From the NCBI GenBank assembly GCA_022736205.1, contig DZAT01000001.1:44752-107029 (forward strand): a DNA stretch of 62,278 nt, written 5' to 3'. The first letter of the stretch is position 1, and every line of letters starts with the position of its first letter. The notes below the pieces were generated by a model. It was given only the letters and a program-made list of their open reading frames with translations, was not told where the DNA came from and did not search any database. Below, one piece after another: positions 28,951-37,902 of the stretch. Origin of the DNA: Thiomicrospira cyclica. Lineage in GTDB: Bacteria; Pseudomonadota; Gammaproteobacteria; Thiomicrospirales; Thiomicrospiraceae. A program made the translations under genes and the position numbers.

Positions 28951-30476
28951 TCATCGCCAAGCTCGTTGAAAAAATTGATAGCTTTATCCACCAACTCACT
29001 GAAAAGGTAAGTTTTCATGGTGGCGTACACCCTGCACAAAACAAACTCATGTCAACCCATCAACCGATTCAGACCGCTCCTTTTGCAGCACAGTTGATTC
29101 TACCGCTGAACCAACATATTGGCCCAGAGTCTGTGCCTTTGGTGCAAATCGGACAACAGGTGTTGGCAGGCGAGCTGATTGCCCGCTGTGCGCCACCCTT
29201 AGGCGTTCCCTTACATGCCCCAACATCAGGAACCATTACCGACATCGGTGATTACCCTATCGCGCATGCCTCGGGTATTTACAGTCGCTGTATTGTGCTC
29301 ACGCCCGATGGTCTCAATCAGATGGCAAGTTTTACGCCGCGCTCAATTCCAACAAGTCCGCAGAGCTTAAAAGCGATTTTATTGCACTCGGGCATTATTG
29401 GTATGGGCGGTGCTGGCTTCCCAAGCTTTCGCAAAATCGCCAATAAAACAGGACAAATCCATACGCTGATTGTCAACGGTGCTGAATGCGAACCCTTCAT
29501 CACTTGCGATGACATGCTGATGCGTGAGCGTCCTACTGCCATTATCGAAGGCGCACTGATGGTGGCTCATGCCTTAGGCGCAACACGCGTCCTTGTTGGC
29601 ATCGAGGACAACAAGCCCGAAGCAGCTTTAGCAATGAAAACGGTTTATCAGCACGCAACCCAATATCCAAACATTCAGCTCGACATAGTACCAGTCCCCA
29701 CCATCTACCCAATGGGCGGAGCAGACCAACTGATTACGCAGCTCACGGCAAAAGAAGTGCCTAGTGACGGACACAGTAGCGACCTTGGCTTAATCATGTT
29801 CAACGTTGCGACCTTAGCAGCTGTTTATGATGCGGTTACCGTCGGCAATCCTGTTTTAAATCGCGTGGTTACCATTACGGGCTTTGCGATTGAACACCCT
29901 TGCAATGTGCTTGCTCCGATTGGTACGCCCTTCAATCACCTCGTGACCTGGGCAGGATTAAAACAGCAAGATGCGCAGTGGCTGATGGGCGGCCCGATGA
30001 TGGGGGTTCCCGTTACCAACTTTCAATCGCCCGTCATTAAAACCACAAATTGTATTTTGGCTAATCCCCCCGAACCAGAAGCGGAAACCCTACCCTGTAT
30101 TCGCTGTGGTGCTTGTATGGATGCTTGCCCGATTCATTTGTTACCGCAACAACTTTACTGGCACGCCAAAGCTGGCGAGTTAGAAAAACTCGAAGCCTTG
30201 CATCTCAAAGACTGCATTGAATGCGGTTGTTGTGCTTACGTTTGCCCCAGTCACATTCCACTGGTGCAATATTATCGACATGGAAAAGTTGCGGTGCGCA
30301 CGGCGAATAACGATAAAATTGCTGCACAACGCGCCAAACAACGTCACGAAAACCAACTCGCACGCAAAGCCGCCGAAGAGCAAGAGCGAAGCAATCGCCT
30401 TGCTGCCAAACGCGCCGCCATGATGGCTGCTGACGAAGCAGCTCAAGCAGCAGAAGCCCCGAAGGAATTACGTTAA
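28947..30476 (+). CDS. rsxC: Electron transport complex subunit RsxC (NADH/flavin-binding)
   Basis: A 509-residue peripheral subunit with N-terminal barrel-sandwich region ([12 protein letters not shown]), a Complex I 51-kDa-like NADH/FMN fold ([28 protein letters not shown]), an SLBB-like region, and two [4Fe-4S] motifs [14 protein letters not shown] and [14 protein letters not shown]. The C-terminal Ala/Lys/Arg/Glu-rich tail is short (about 70 residues), so the protein lacks the long repetitive extension of the E. coli protein. It oxidises NADH or reduces NAD in the complex. Confidence 0.94.
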   Translation: MIIAKLVEKIDSFIHQLTEKVSFHGGVHPAQNKLMSTHQPIQTAPFAAQLILPLNQHIGPESVPLVQIGQQVLAGELIARCAPPLGVPLHAPTSGTITDIGDYPIAHASGIYSRCIVLTPDGLNQMASFTPRSIPTSPQSLKAILLHSGIIGMGGAGFPSFRKIANKTGQIHTLIVNGAECEPFITCDDMLMRERPTAIIEGALMVAHALGATRVLVGIEDNKPEAALAMKTVYQHATQYPNIQLDIVPVPTIYPMGGADQLITQLTAKEVPSDGHSSDLGLIMFNVATLAAVYDAVTVGNPVLNRVVTITGFAIEHPCNVLAPIGTPFNHLVTWAGLKQQDAQWLMGGPMMGVPVTNFQSPVIKTTNCILANPPEPEAETLPCIRCGACMDACPIHLLPQQLYWHAKAGELEKLEALHLKDCIECGCCAYVCPSHIPLVQYYRHGKVAVRTANNDKIAAQRAKQRHENQLARKAAEEQERSNRLAAKRAAMMAADEAAQAAEAPKELR

Positions 30477-30477
30477 C

Positions 30478-31533
30478 ATGAATCAAATACACTCTTCGCC
30501 CTACAATTGGGGACAACAAAACGTTCGCAAGGTGATGCTACAAGTACAAATGGCTGCAACACCCGCCCTATTTGTTCATGCGTACTTTTTTGGTATTGGG
30601 ATTTTTGTGCACATTGCCATCGCCTTAAGCGTCGCTTTTGCAGCCGAGGCGGCGATGCTCTATCTACGACAAAAGCCCATTAAGCCTTATTTGCTTGACT
30701 GGTCGGTGGTGCTTACGGCGATTGATATTGTGTTCTGCCTACCGCCTACTTCGCCTTGGTGGATTACCGCCAGCGCCGTATTGTTTGCGGTCATTTTGGC
30801 AAAACACATCTTTGGTGGCTTAGGTTACAATATTTTCAACCCTGCGATGGCGGGTTATGCTTTTGTCCTGATTTCATTCCCTGCCGTGATGACGGTATGG
30901 CATCTGCCCAATGCCTTGGTAGCGAATCCGTTAGATGCTTGGCAAACCATCGACTATATTTTTACTAACACGCTGCCAAATGGTGTGGCATTGGATGCAC
31001 TCACGGGGGCAACCCCGCTCGAAGCAGCCAGAACAGGATTACTCAACGATCAAACGCTCAGCGCTATTTTTAGCCACGAACTGATTTTTCAGAGTGGACA
31101 GTTAGCGAACAGTTCCTTCTGGTTGAATATGTCGTTTTTGCTCGGGGGCTTGTGGCTATTGGTTAAAGGCATCATTCGTTGGCAAATGCCCGTTGGCTTT
31201 TTGCTGGCGATGGTTATTTTGGCATCCGCTTTTCATGCCTACGATCCCGAGCGTTATGCTGGCGTACTCTTTCACCTCTTTTCGGGTGCAACCATGTTAG
31301 CGGCTTTCTTCATTATTACCGACCCCGTAACAGGCAGCACCACGCCCACTGGTCGCTTATATTTTGGATTAGGTGCGGGGGTATTGGTTTATGTCATCCG
31401 TACGTGGGGTGGTTATGCCGATGCTGTTGCTTTTGCGGTATTGCTGATGAACATGTTAGCGCCTTGGATTGATAGTATGACCGTACCCCGAGTTTATGGT
31501 CATGGACAAACAAAGGGTAATCATCATGAATAG
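30478..31533 (+). CDS. rsxD: Electron transport complex subunit RsxD
   Basis: A 351-residue NqrB/RnfD-type membrane protein with about nine helices. The opening SPYNWGQQNVRKVMLQVQMA is typical of RnfD. GLGYNIFNPAMAGYAF is present, and the covalent FMN site region DALTGATPLEAART contains the acceptor Thr (S/T-G-A-T). It starts one base after rsxC and overlaps rsxG by 8 bases. Confidence 0.94.
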   Translation: MNQIHSSPYNWGQQNVRKVMLQVQMAATPALFVHAYFFGIGIFVHIAIALSVAFAAEAAMLYLRQKPIKPYLLDWSVVLTAIDIVFCLPPTSPWWITASAVLFAVILAKHIFGGLGYNIFNPAMAGYAFVLISFPAVMTVWHLPNALVANPLDAWQTIDYIFTNTLPNGVALDALTGATPLEAARTGLLNDQTLSAIFSHELIFQSGQLANSSFWLNMSFLLGGLWLLVKGIIRWQMPVGFLLAMVILASAFHAYDPERYAGVLFHLFSGATMLAAFFIITDPVTGSTTPTGRLYFGLGAGVLVYVIRTWGGYADAVAFAVLLMNMLAPWIDSMTVPRVYGHGQTKGNHHE

Positions 31534-32155
31534 CACCACGATGCGACCAGCCTTGATGCTTGCTGCTTTTGCGTCTGCTGCAGCCCTATTGCTAACGGTG
31601 GTTTATCAAATTGCCACCCCAGTTTTACAACAACATCAACAAGAAGCACTATTAGCGCAGCTGAATAGCCTTGTACCCAGCGATCGTTATAACAATGCAT
31701 TGACAACTGACACGCTCATCGTCAACGAACCCAGTTTAGACGGCAAAAAGCCAGTCACCATCTTTCGTGCGCGAGACAATAATCAGCCCGTTGCGGCACT
31801 CTTGTTAGTTACGGCTCCCAATGGCTACAGTGGTGAGATTAAACTATTAGTCGGCATATGGGCAGATGGTAGTCTCGCAGGGGTGCGTGTGATTGCGCAT
31901 AAGGAAACACCGGGTTTGGGCGACTATATCGAAGATAAACGCAGCCCTTGGGTGCATCAGTTCGATGGTAAGTCGCTTAAAGACCCCGCACCAGAACGCT
32001 GGAAAGTTAAAAAAGATGGTGGTATTTTTACCTACAATACAGGGGCGACAATCACGCCTCGCGCTGTCGTTGGTGCTGTTGCCCGCACCCTGACTTGGGT
32101 CAATCAACAAGGTGATGCCTTGTATGCCCCTACACCTACAGGAATTAAGCCATGA
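31526..32155 (+). CDS. rsxG: Electron transport complex subunit RsxG (FMN-carrying)
   Basis: A 209-residue protein anchored by one N-terminal helix (about 5-27) with an FMN-binding periplasmic domain. The covalent FMN attachment motif is YNTGATITPRAVVGAV (about 173-188), the second Thr being the expected acceptor; HKETPGLGDYIED is the conserved block before it. ATG 31526 follows AAGGG; an upstream in-frame start at 31496 has no such site. The stop overlaps rsxE as ATGA. Confidence 0.94.
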   Translation: MNSTTMRPALMLAAFASAAALLLTVVYQIATPVLQQHQQEALLAQLNSLVPSDRYNNALTTDTLIVNEPSLDGKKPVTIFRARDNNQPVAALLLVTAPNGYSGEIKLLVGIWADGSLAGVRVIAHKETPGLGDYIEDKRSPWVHQFDGKSLKDPAPERWKVKKDGGIFTYNTGATITPRAVVGAVARTLTWVNQQGDALYAPTPTGIKP

Positions 32156-32856
32156 ACGATCGTTTAACCGCTTACCATAAAATTTTCATGGATGGCATTT
32201 GGCACAACAACCATGCGTTAGTCGCACTACTTGGCTTGTGTCCGTTATTGGCAGTGAGTAACAATGTCGTTAATGCACTGGGATTAGGCATGGCAACCAC
32301 CTTTGTACTTGCCATGTCGAATGTGAGTATTTCGTTGATTCGCGCATGGATTACTGCCGAAATTCGCATCCCTGTTTATGTTACCGTCATTGCAGCACTG
32401 GTTACAGCTGTTGATGTCATCATGGAGGTTATCATGCCTAGCCTGCACAGCGTGCTCGGTATTTTTATCCCTCTGATTGTGACTAACTGCATTATTTTGG
32501 CGCGCGCCGAAGGCTTTGCAAGTAAGAACAGCGTCGATCGCTCCCTGATTGATGGGCTATCCATTGGCTTAGGCTTCACCCTCGCACTCGTCTTTTTAGG
32601 AGGCATGCGTGAACTCTTGGGTAACGGTACGCTATTTGCCCAAGCCAACATGCTGTTTGGCAGCGTCGCGGACAACTGGACATTGCATATCATGCAGATG
32701 GATTATGGTGTGTTATTAGCGATTCTTCCTCCAGGTGCCTTTATTGGTCTAGGGCTGATGATTGCCGCAACCAATATGATTAAAGCACGTCAAAAGAAAC
32801 AGCAACACACGATCAGTGTAGCGATCACAGATATTGGATTAGCACCTAAAGCATGA
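32152..32856 (+). CDS. rsxE: Electron transport complex subunit RsxE
   Basis: A 234-residue membrane protein with six predicted helices, homologous to RsxA and its structural partner. LVALLGLCPLLAVSNNVVNALG and the opposite-half repeat LGIFIPLIVTNCIILARAE mark the family. The C-terminal tail past about 205 is basic and cytoplasmic. It is joined to rsxG and nth by ATGA overlaps. Confidence 0.94.
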   Translation: MNDRLTAYHKIFMDGIWHNNHALVALLGLCPLLAVSNNVVNALGLGMATTFVLAMSNVSISLIRAWITAEIRIPVYVTVIAALVTAVDVIMEVIMPSLHSVLGIFIPLIVTNCIILARAEGFASKNSVDRSLIDGLSIGLGFTLALVFLGGMRELLGNGTLFAQANMLFGSVADNWTLHIMQMDYGVLLAILPPGAFIGLGLMIAATNMIKARQKKQQHTISVAITDIGLAPKA

Positions 32857-33518
32857 CTCAACTCAGTATCAAACCTAGCAAACAAATGACCAAAGCCCAG
32901 GCTTTGGCATTCTACGATGCCTTGGCGGCAGCTATTCCCAACCCCACCACAGAACTCAGTTTTAACAGCCCATTCGAGTTACTCACCGCCGTTTTACTGT
33001 CTGCTCAGGCGACGGATGTTGGCGTAAATAAGGCCACAGTCGGACTATTTGCAGCAGCGAACACCCCGCAAGCCATACTCGATTTAGGATTAGAAGGTGT
33101 TAAAGAACACATCAAAACAATTGGTCTATTTAACAGCAAAGCCAAACACTTATTAGAAACCTGCGACATTTTGGTTAATCGCTTCAACAGCGAAGTCCCC
33201 AAAACAAGAGAAGATCTCGAATCCCTACCAGGTGTCGGACGAAAAACAGCGAATGTTCTGCTCAATACTCTCTGGGGAGAGCCAACCATCGCCGTTGATA
33301 CTCACCTATTTCGTCTAGGTAATCGGACTGGCTTAGCCGTAGGAAAAACACCGATCGATGTTGAGAAGAAGCTCATGACCATCACCCCTAAACAACATCT
33401 TAAAGATGCGCATCATCTGCTGATTTTACATGGACGCTATGTGTGTATGGCACGCAACCCGCAATGTCGATCTTGTGTTGCGCACAACATCTGCAATTGG
33501 GCAGAAAAAAACATTTAA
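32853..33518 (+). CDS. nth: Endonuclease III
   Basis: A 221-residue DNA glycosylase/AP lyase for oxidised pyrimidines. The helix-hairpin-helix is LPGVGRKTANVLL with the catalytic Lys, the Asp is in TIAVDTHLFRL, and the C-terminal [4Fe-4S] loop has Cys at CMARNPQCRSCVAHNIC. The start is ATG 32853 in ATGA overlap with rsxE, giving about 11 residues more than E. coli Nth; ATG 32886 is an alternative. rsx-nth linkage is conserved in the class. Confidence 0.94.
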   Translation: MTQLSIKPSKQMTKAQALAFYDALAAAIPNPTTELSFNSPFELLTAVLLSAQATDVGVNKATVGLFAAANTPQAILDLGLEGVKEHIKTIGLFNSKAKHLLETCDILVNRFNSEVPKTREDLESLPGVGRKTANVLLNTLWGEPTIAVDTHLFRLGNRTGLAVGKTPIDVEKKLMTITPKQHLKDAHHLLILHGRYVCMARNPQCRSCVAHNICNWAEKNI

Positions 33519-33581
33519 AAATTGAATATCAAGAACTCACCACCTATAATCAATTTAATCGAAATTATCAGGATAGTGACA

Positions 33582-34160
33582 GTGAAAGCATTTCTCGACT
33601 TTGTGCCCATTCTTCTTTTCTTTATTGCTTACAAGCAATACGATATTTATGTTGCGACAGCGGTCGTTATCGTTGCCTCTATCTTACAAACCATTTTTAT
33701 TTATGTCACCGAAAAGCGCATCCCAGCGATGTTACTGGCTAGTACCGTGCTTATCGTGATCATGGGTGGGGCAACGCTTTACTTACAAGATGAAATGTTC
33801 GTTAAGTGGAAGCCAACCCTCATTAATTGGTTGTTTGCAGTCGTTTTCATTGCCAGTTTATATATCGGACAAAAGCCCTTACTCACGCGCATGATGGGTG
33901 AGGCTTTTCCCAACCTACCCATTGCGATCTGGAAACGAATGAGCTGGATTTGGGCAGCCTTTTTTACCAGTGTTGGCATCATCAACATCTGGGTTGCCTA
34001 CAACTTTGACACTGATACTTGGGTAAACTTTAAACTGGTCGGCTTATTGGGCTTAACACTTGTGTTTATTATCGCGCAATCATTTTATATGATGAATCTG
34101 AACAATCGCTATCCCGCACCTATAGAAGATGAAAGCAATATGAAAAAGGAAGCTATCTAA
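33582..34160 (+). CDS. yciB: Inner membrane-spanning protein YciB (septation protein A)
   Basis: A 192-residue membrane protein with five or six helices. [20 protein letters not shown] is the hallmark N-terminus, and [20 protein letters not shown] the conserved middle. The start is GTG 33582 behind AGGA at an eight-base spacing; the frame is open back to 33522 but those 20 residues do not match the family. It is linked to cell-envelope integrity and septation in enterics. yciI follows directly, as in E. coli. Confidence 0.92.
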   Translation: MKAFLDFVPILLFFIAYKQYDIYVATAVVIVASILQTIFIYVTEKRIPAMLLASTVLIVIMGGATLYLQDEMFVKWKPTLINWLFAVVFIASLYIGQKPLLTRMMGEAFPNLPIAIWKRMSWIWAAFFTSVGIINIWVAYNFDTDTWVNFKLVGLLGLTLVFIIAQSFYMMNLNNRYPAPIEDESNMKKEAI

Positions 34161-34162
34161 AA

Positions 34163-34459
34163 ATGTTATATACGATTGTTGGTACAGACACACCAAACTC
34201 ACTTGAAAAACGCAAAGCGGCACGACCAGAACATCTTGCCAGACTACAAGCGTTACGCGATGCAGGAAAACTCATTATTGCAGGACCTTTCCCTGCCGTT
34301 GACAACGAAGACCCAAGCGACGCGGGTTTTACAGGCAGCCTCATTGTTGCTGAGTTTGCATCATTAGAAGCAGCACAAGCATGGGCGGATGCAGATCCCT
34401 ACATGGCAGCAGGCGTTTATGCCCATGTACAGGTTAAACCGTTTAAGCAGGTATTTTAG
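34163..34459 (+). CDS. yciI: YciI family protein
   Basis: A 98-residue ferredoxin-fold protein. The pattern [22 protein letters not shown] and later [16 protein letters not shown] are family signatures; the conserved His (H24) and Asp pair are present. The family resembles muconolactone isomerase but its physiological reaction is unknown. It begins two bases after yciB and is followed within two bases by the asparaginase-like gene. Confidence 0.92.
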   Translation: MLYTIVGTDTPNSLEKRKAARPEHLARLQALRDAGKLIIAGPFPAVDNEDPSDAGFTGSLIVAEFASLEAAQAWADADPYMAAGVYAHVQVKPFKQVF

Positions 34460-34461
34460 GC

Positions 34462-34950
34462 ATGCTCATCTTGGCTACTGGCGGAACCTTCGACAAAGAC
34501 TATGCGCTTGATGGTTCGCTTGCATTTAGTGGTTCTGCGTTGCCCAAACTGATTCAGCAAGCACGTCTGACCTGTGCGCATGAACTTCATATTATCATGC
34601 AAAAAGACAGTCTCGACATGACCATCGCTGACCGCATGCTTATATTAGAAGCCTGTCGTAATACAACATCCGAACAAATCATTATCATTCATGGAACCGA
34701 CACCATGACAGAAACAGCTGATTTTTTACGACGTGCTGCATTAACTAAAACCATTGTCTTAACAGGTGCGATGCGCCCCTTTTCTTTTGGTAACAGTGAT
34801 GCTGCTTTTAACCTTGGCTATGCCTTAGCGACAGCACAAACGGCAGCGCAAGGCGTTTATATCGCCATGCAAGGAGAATGTTTCAGCGCTGGAACGGTCA
34901 TAAAAGATAAGACACAACTGCTATTCACGCATCTCCCACCACAAGACTAA
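34462..34950 (+). CDS. Single-domain asparaginase-like protein
   Basis: A 162-residue protein corresponding only to the N-terminal, catalytic domain of type I/II L-asparaginases (normally about 330 residues, two domains). The catalytic Thr lies in ATGGTFDKDY, a second Thr-Asp pair in IIHGTDTMTET, and TGAMRPFSFGNSDAAFNL gives the region around the expected Lys, replaced here by Phe-Ser. The frame ends cleanly with no trace of the C-terminal domain downstream, so it looks like a natural short form rather than a frameshift. Activity is uncertain. Confidence 0.8.
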   Translation: MLILATGGTFDKDYALDGSLAFSGSALPKLIQQARLTCAHELHIIMQKDSLDMTIADRMLILEACRNTTSEQIIIIHGTDTMTETADFLRRAALTKTIVLTGAMRPFSFGNSDAAFNLGYALATAQTAAQGVYIAMQGECFSAGTVIKDKTQLLFTHLPPQD

Positions 34951-34956
34951 CCCAAT

Positions 34957-35850
34957 ATGCCAATCCAACTCAGAGCGGTTGACTGGCTCATTTTTACCTG
35001 TGTTGTCTTCATCTGGTCAACAACGCCTTTGGCTATTGTGATTAGCAATCAAGACCTCGATCCCTTTTTAAGTCTTGCTGCACGCATGATCATTTCATTG
35101 TTGTTTTTAGGTGCATGGTACGTCTATCAGCGTCGCCCCTTACCTTTTTATAAACAAGCCTTACCAACACACTTGGCCGTTGGCGTTATCGGTATCGGCT
35201 TATCGATGCCATTGGTTTATATGGCGGCACAAACCCTACCCTCAAACTGGATTGCCCTTATTTTTGGATTAGCACCGCTCTTTACAGGCTTGCTGGAAGG
35301 CTTCATTTTTCGCACACTCACGCTGACACGCTGGCACTGGTTCGGGCTTGCCTTTGCTTTTTATGGTCTATGGATTATTTTTCACGACCCTAACTACGAT
35401 TTACAGCTCAGTATGATGTGGGCGGTTATTGCCATGCTGCTATCAACTTTTTTTCACGCACTAAGCGCCAGTCTTGTTAAACGAACCCAGTATCAGGTTT
35501 CGCCTGTTGATACGGTCATGGGCGGATTACTCATCGCAACCCCCATAACCTTGCTCTTTTGGTGGCTCAATGGCGCATCGATTCCCTCGGACATCCGTGT
35601 TAACACACAACTTTCGGTTATTTATCTCGGTCTATTGGGTTCTTTGGCAGGTTTTTTGCTTTATTACCAAGTATTGAAAACCTTTTCGGCCACGATGAGT
35701 AGTTTTATCACCTTACTTGCTCCCAGTTTAGCATTAGTATGGGGATCGTTACTCAATCATGAACCGATAACAACCCACCTAATGTTTGGTGCGTTGCTCA
35801 TTTTAATGGGTTTGGCTGTATTTATTCTGATACCTGCCGATAAACATTAG
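34957..35850 (+). CDS. EamA/DMT-superfamily transporter
   Basis: A 297-residue inner-membrane protein with about ten helices in two EamA repeats (about 10-135 and 150-290). The first repeat has FIWSTTPLAIVI, the second ends in SLALVWGSLLNHEPITTHLMFGALLILMG, the usual family ending. Such proteins export metabolites or amino acids; no substrate can be read from sequence. It is the last clearly recognisable gene of the yciB-led run. Confidence 0.85.
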   Translation: MPIQLRAVDWLIFTCVVFIWSTTPLAIVISNQDLDPFLSLAARMIISLLFLGAWYVYQRRPLPFYKQALPTHLAVGVIGIGLSMPLVYMAAQTLPSNWIALIFGLAPLFTGLLEGFIFRTLTLTRWHWFGLAFAFYGLWIIFHDPNYDLQLSMMWAVIAMLLSTFFHALSASLVKRTQYQVSPVDTVMGGLLIATPITLLFWWLNGASIPSDIRVNTQLSVIYLGLLGSLAGFLLYYQVLKTFSATMSSFITLLAPSLALVWGSLLNHEPITTHLMFGALLILMGLAVFILIPADKH

Positions 35851-35873
35851 GAAATATACCATTGGAGTTGATT

Positions 35874-36641
35874 ATGTCAGAAAACAAATTAGATACAGAT
35901 GCCTTGGCAACGGAAGAAATGCTTAAAATGTTCGAAAATATGGAAAGCCAAGACTTAGCAGAAGCAGCAGATGTCTTATCTGATGACTTATCGGATGACT
36001 TACTAGATGTTTCATTGGTACCTGTCGATACAACGGCTGAAAGTGGTGGGTTTGAATTATCAGAGCTGGATATGGATTTACCCGATGTCAGCCAAAGTGA
36101 TAGTATGGATGCCGAAATCATCGAAATGCCTGATGACGATTTATCACTACGGGATAGTGTACACGAGTCAGAAACGTTAGAAATGCCTGAAATCATGCTT
36201 GAAGCGACACCTGATCTCGAGCCATTACCAGAAGTCATGGCTGAGGCAATGCCCGCGCTCACAACAAACCCCACAGAGTCAAGCAACCCCATTACAAACC
36301 ACCTTAATGCCGTTGTCGAAAATGCCGTACAAGCACTGCAAGACTGGTTATTATTGCGTCAACGCAGCGAAGAAAGTGGTCCTCAACAAGGGTTAGCACA
36401 GCTCGATGTCTTATTAGATACCGTGACACAGCAACAACAGCATTTGGCAGAACAACTCAGTCAAGCGCCCAAGGTTGACTATGCGGGAATGGCAACGGCA
36501 CTTGGTGTCGCCCTAGCTTCTCCGCAAGCGTTAGGCTGGACAGCAGATCAATGGCGCGTCAAAGCAGAAGCTGTGGCACATAAGACCGATGACATCGCGG
36601 CAATGAATGCAAAACTGCGCAAGCAACTCGAACAGTTTTAA
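35874..36641 (+). CDS. Unrecognised acidic protein with C-terminal helical region
   Basis: 255 residues, not recognised. The first 130 residues are strongly acidic (many Asp, Glu, Ser and Met, for example LSDDLSDDLLDVS) and probably disordered. Residues from about 145 on are helical with Gln-rich heptads (LLDTVTQQQQHLAEQLSQ) and end in a charged helix. There is no signal peptide or membrane helix. ATG 35874 follows GGAG; a TTG at 35862 would precede that site. It lies 20 bases upstream of a membrane-anchored coiled-coil protein and probably forms an operon, and perhaps a complex, with it. Confidence 0.7.
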   Translation: MSENKLDTDALATEEMLKMFENMESQDLAEAADVLSDDLSDDLLDVSLVPVDTTAESGGFELSELDMDLPDVSQSDSMDAEIIEMPDDDLSLRDSVHESETLEMPEIMLEATPDLEPLPEVMAEAMPALTTNPTESSNPITNHLNAVVENAVQALQDWLLLRQRSEESGPQQGLAQLDVLLDTVTQQQQHLAEQLSQAPKVDYAGMATALGVALASPQALGWTADQWRVKAEAVAHKTDDIAAMNAKLRKQLEQF

Positions 36642-36661
36642 GGTGTTAGGAGGTTTCTGCT

Positions 36662-37828
36662 GTGGCAAATACAAATTACCTCGATGAGCTAGATGGGTTG
36701 CTCGATAACCCGAACGACAGCATCATTGATATCCCGCCTCCTATTGTGCATCATGCCACGGCATCAACACAGCCTGTCAATGGTAGCCCTTCGCAAGAAG
36801 CAAGAGATACTTGGGCAAGCGTCATTGAAAATGCTAGCCATTCCTTACAAGAAGGTGCGCGCACCGTTCAAGATGCTGCTCATAAAAACCTAGAACTGGC
36901 TAAAAATCAAAACGAGAACATCAAAGAACTCGTGGATGCAGCCAGTGGCTGGCGACATGCAACACGTCAGGCAGTACAAGAAGTTGCTGCGACCAAGAAA
37001 AACATCATTATTCTAACGGTCATTAGTGGTGTTATCGCTGTTGCTGGATTTGGCACCACCATTGGCGTGATGTTACAAAGCCGCTCAGGGTTAGCGAGTA
37101 TGTCAAATGCGGTGCTCGAAAATGTCGATGAACACCAAACCCTTGTTAGCCGAACGCTTACCCTTAAAATGGACGAAATGGCTGCCACCATCGAACGCAT
37201 GGAAGGGGTTATCGACCAACTTTCGCCTGCAGATGCCACAAAAACGCAAGCAAAAGCACCAACTGCTGACAATACAACGAATACAGAAACAGAAGGTGAA
37301 CCACCTGCAGATGCGCCATTGCCTGTCGAAAGAACCTTAGTTGCCGAAACAGCAGAAACCACAACAACTGCCAGTCCTGTCGTGCAGGCAATTGCCAGTA
37401 CAACACAGCTAAACGATGTCGTTGTTAATGCAACAGCACCGCTCAACAAACAAATGAACGAAAAACTCACTCAAGTTACAGGACAATTAACGCAATTAGA
37501 GCAAAACTGGAAACAGTCGGACGCGACCCTACAAAAGCAACTGTCGATGATTCCGAATGCGGTAGAAGAAAAACTAACACCCCGTTTGCAAGCGTTACAA
37601 AAAGCAGCACCTGCAACGGCGACACCAGCTGCTGGGACAACAACGGTCATCAACCAAGATAATAAAATGGTATTAGAACAACTTACGCGTTTACGTCAAG
37701 ACATGGCTGAAATTCGCCAGTTGCAAATGGTGTTAAAAGAACAAATCGGTCAATTAAAACAAGGTCAATCTCGAGAAGCAGCACCCTATCAATACCGAAA
37801 CCCAGAAGTTGAACGCTACCCACGTTAA
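36662..37828 (+). CDS. Unrecognised membrane-anchored coiled-coil protein
   Basis: 388 residues, not recognised. A cytoplasmic N-terminal part (1-112) has an acidic NYLDELDGLLDNPNDS start and a helical stretch; one membrane helix follows (about 113-136, IIILTVISGVIAVAGFGTTI). The rest is predicted outside the membrane: coiled-coil (about 150-180), an Ala/Thr/Glu/Pro-rich linker, then more coiled-coil to a basic, Tyr/Arg-containing end. The start is GTG 36662 behind a perfect AGGAGG. The topology resembles scaffold proteins but no domain could be named. It is followed by proS. Confidence 0.7.
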   Translation: MANTNYLDELDGLLDNPNDSIIDIPPPIVHHATASTQPVNGSPSQEARDTWASVIENASHSLQEGARTVQDAAHKNLELAKNQNENIKELVDAASGWRHATRQAVQEVAATKKNIIILTVISGVIAVAGFGTTIGVMLQSRSGLASMSNAVLENVDEHQTLVSRTLTLKMDEMAATIERMEGVIDQLSPADATKTQAKAPTADNTTNTETEGEPPADAPLPVERTLVAETAETTTTASPVVQAIASTTQLNDVVVNATAPLNKQMNEKLTQVTGQLTQLEQNWKQSDATLQKQLSMIPNAVEEKLTPRLQALQKAAPATATPAAGTTTVINQDNKMVLEQLTRLRQDMAEIRQLQMVLKEQIGQLKQGQSREAAPYQYRNPEVERYPR

Positions 37829-37902
37829 CGCCACGGTTAAAATGTTAAGGCTATGGTAAAATACTGTACATAGTTTAATTCATTTTATAGGTTCCCCACA
37901 CC

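Noticed and set aside
34462..34950. Asparaginase-like gene as a frameshifted pseudogene
   Set aside because: No sequence resembling the C-terminal domain was seen before the next gene begins 7 bases later.
35822..36292. 156-codon minus-strand frame opposite the acidic protein
   Set aside because: Ser-rich mirror of an Asp/Glu-rich gene; no supporting signals.
36967..37470. 167-codon frame antisense to the coiled-coil protein gene
   Set aside because: Low-complexity Ser/Val/Ala composition mirrors the codon pattern of the real gene on the other strand; no ribosome site or family likeness.
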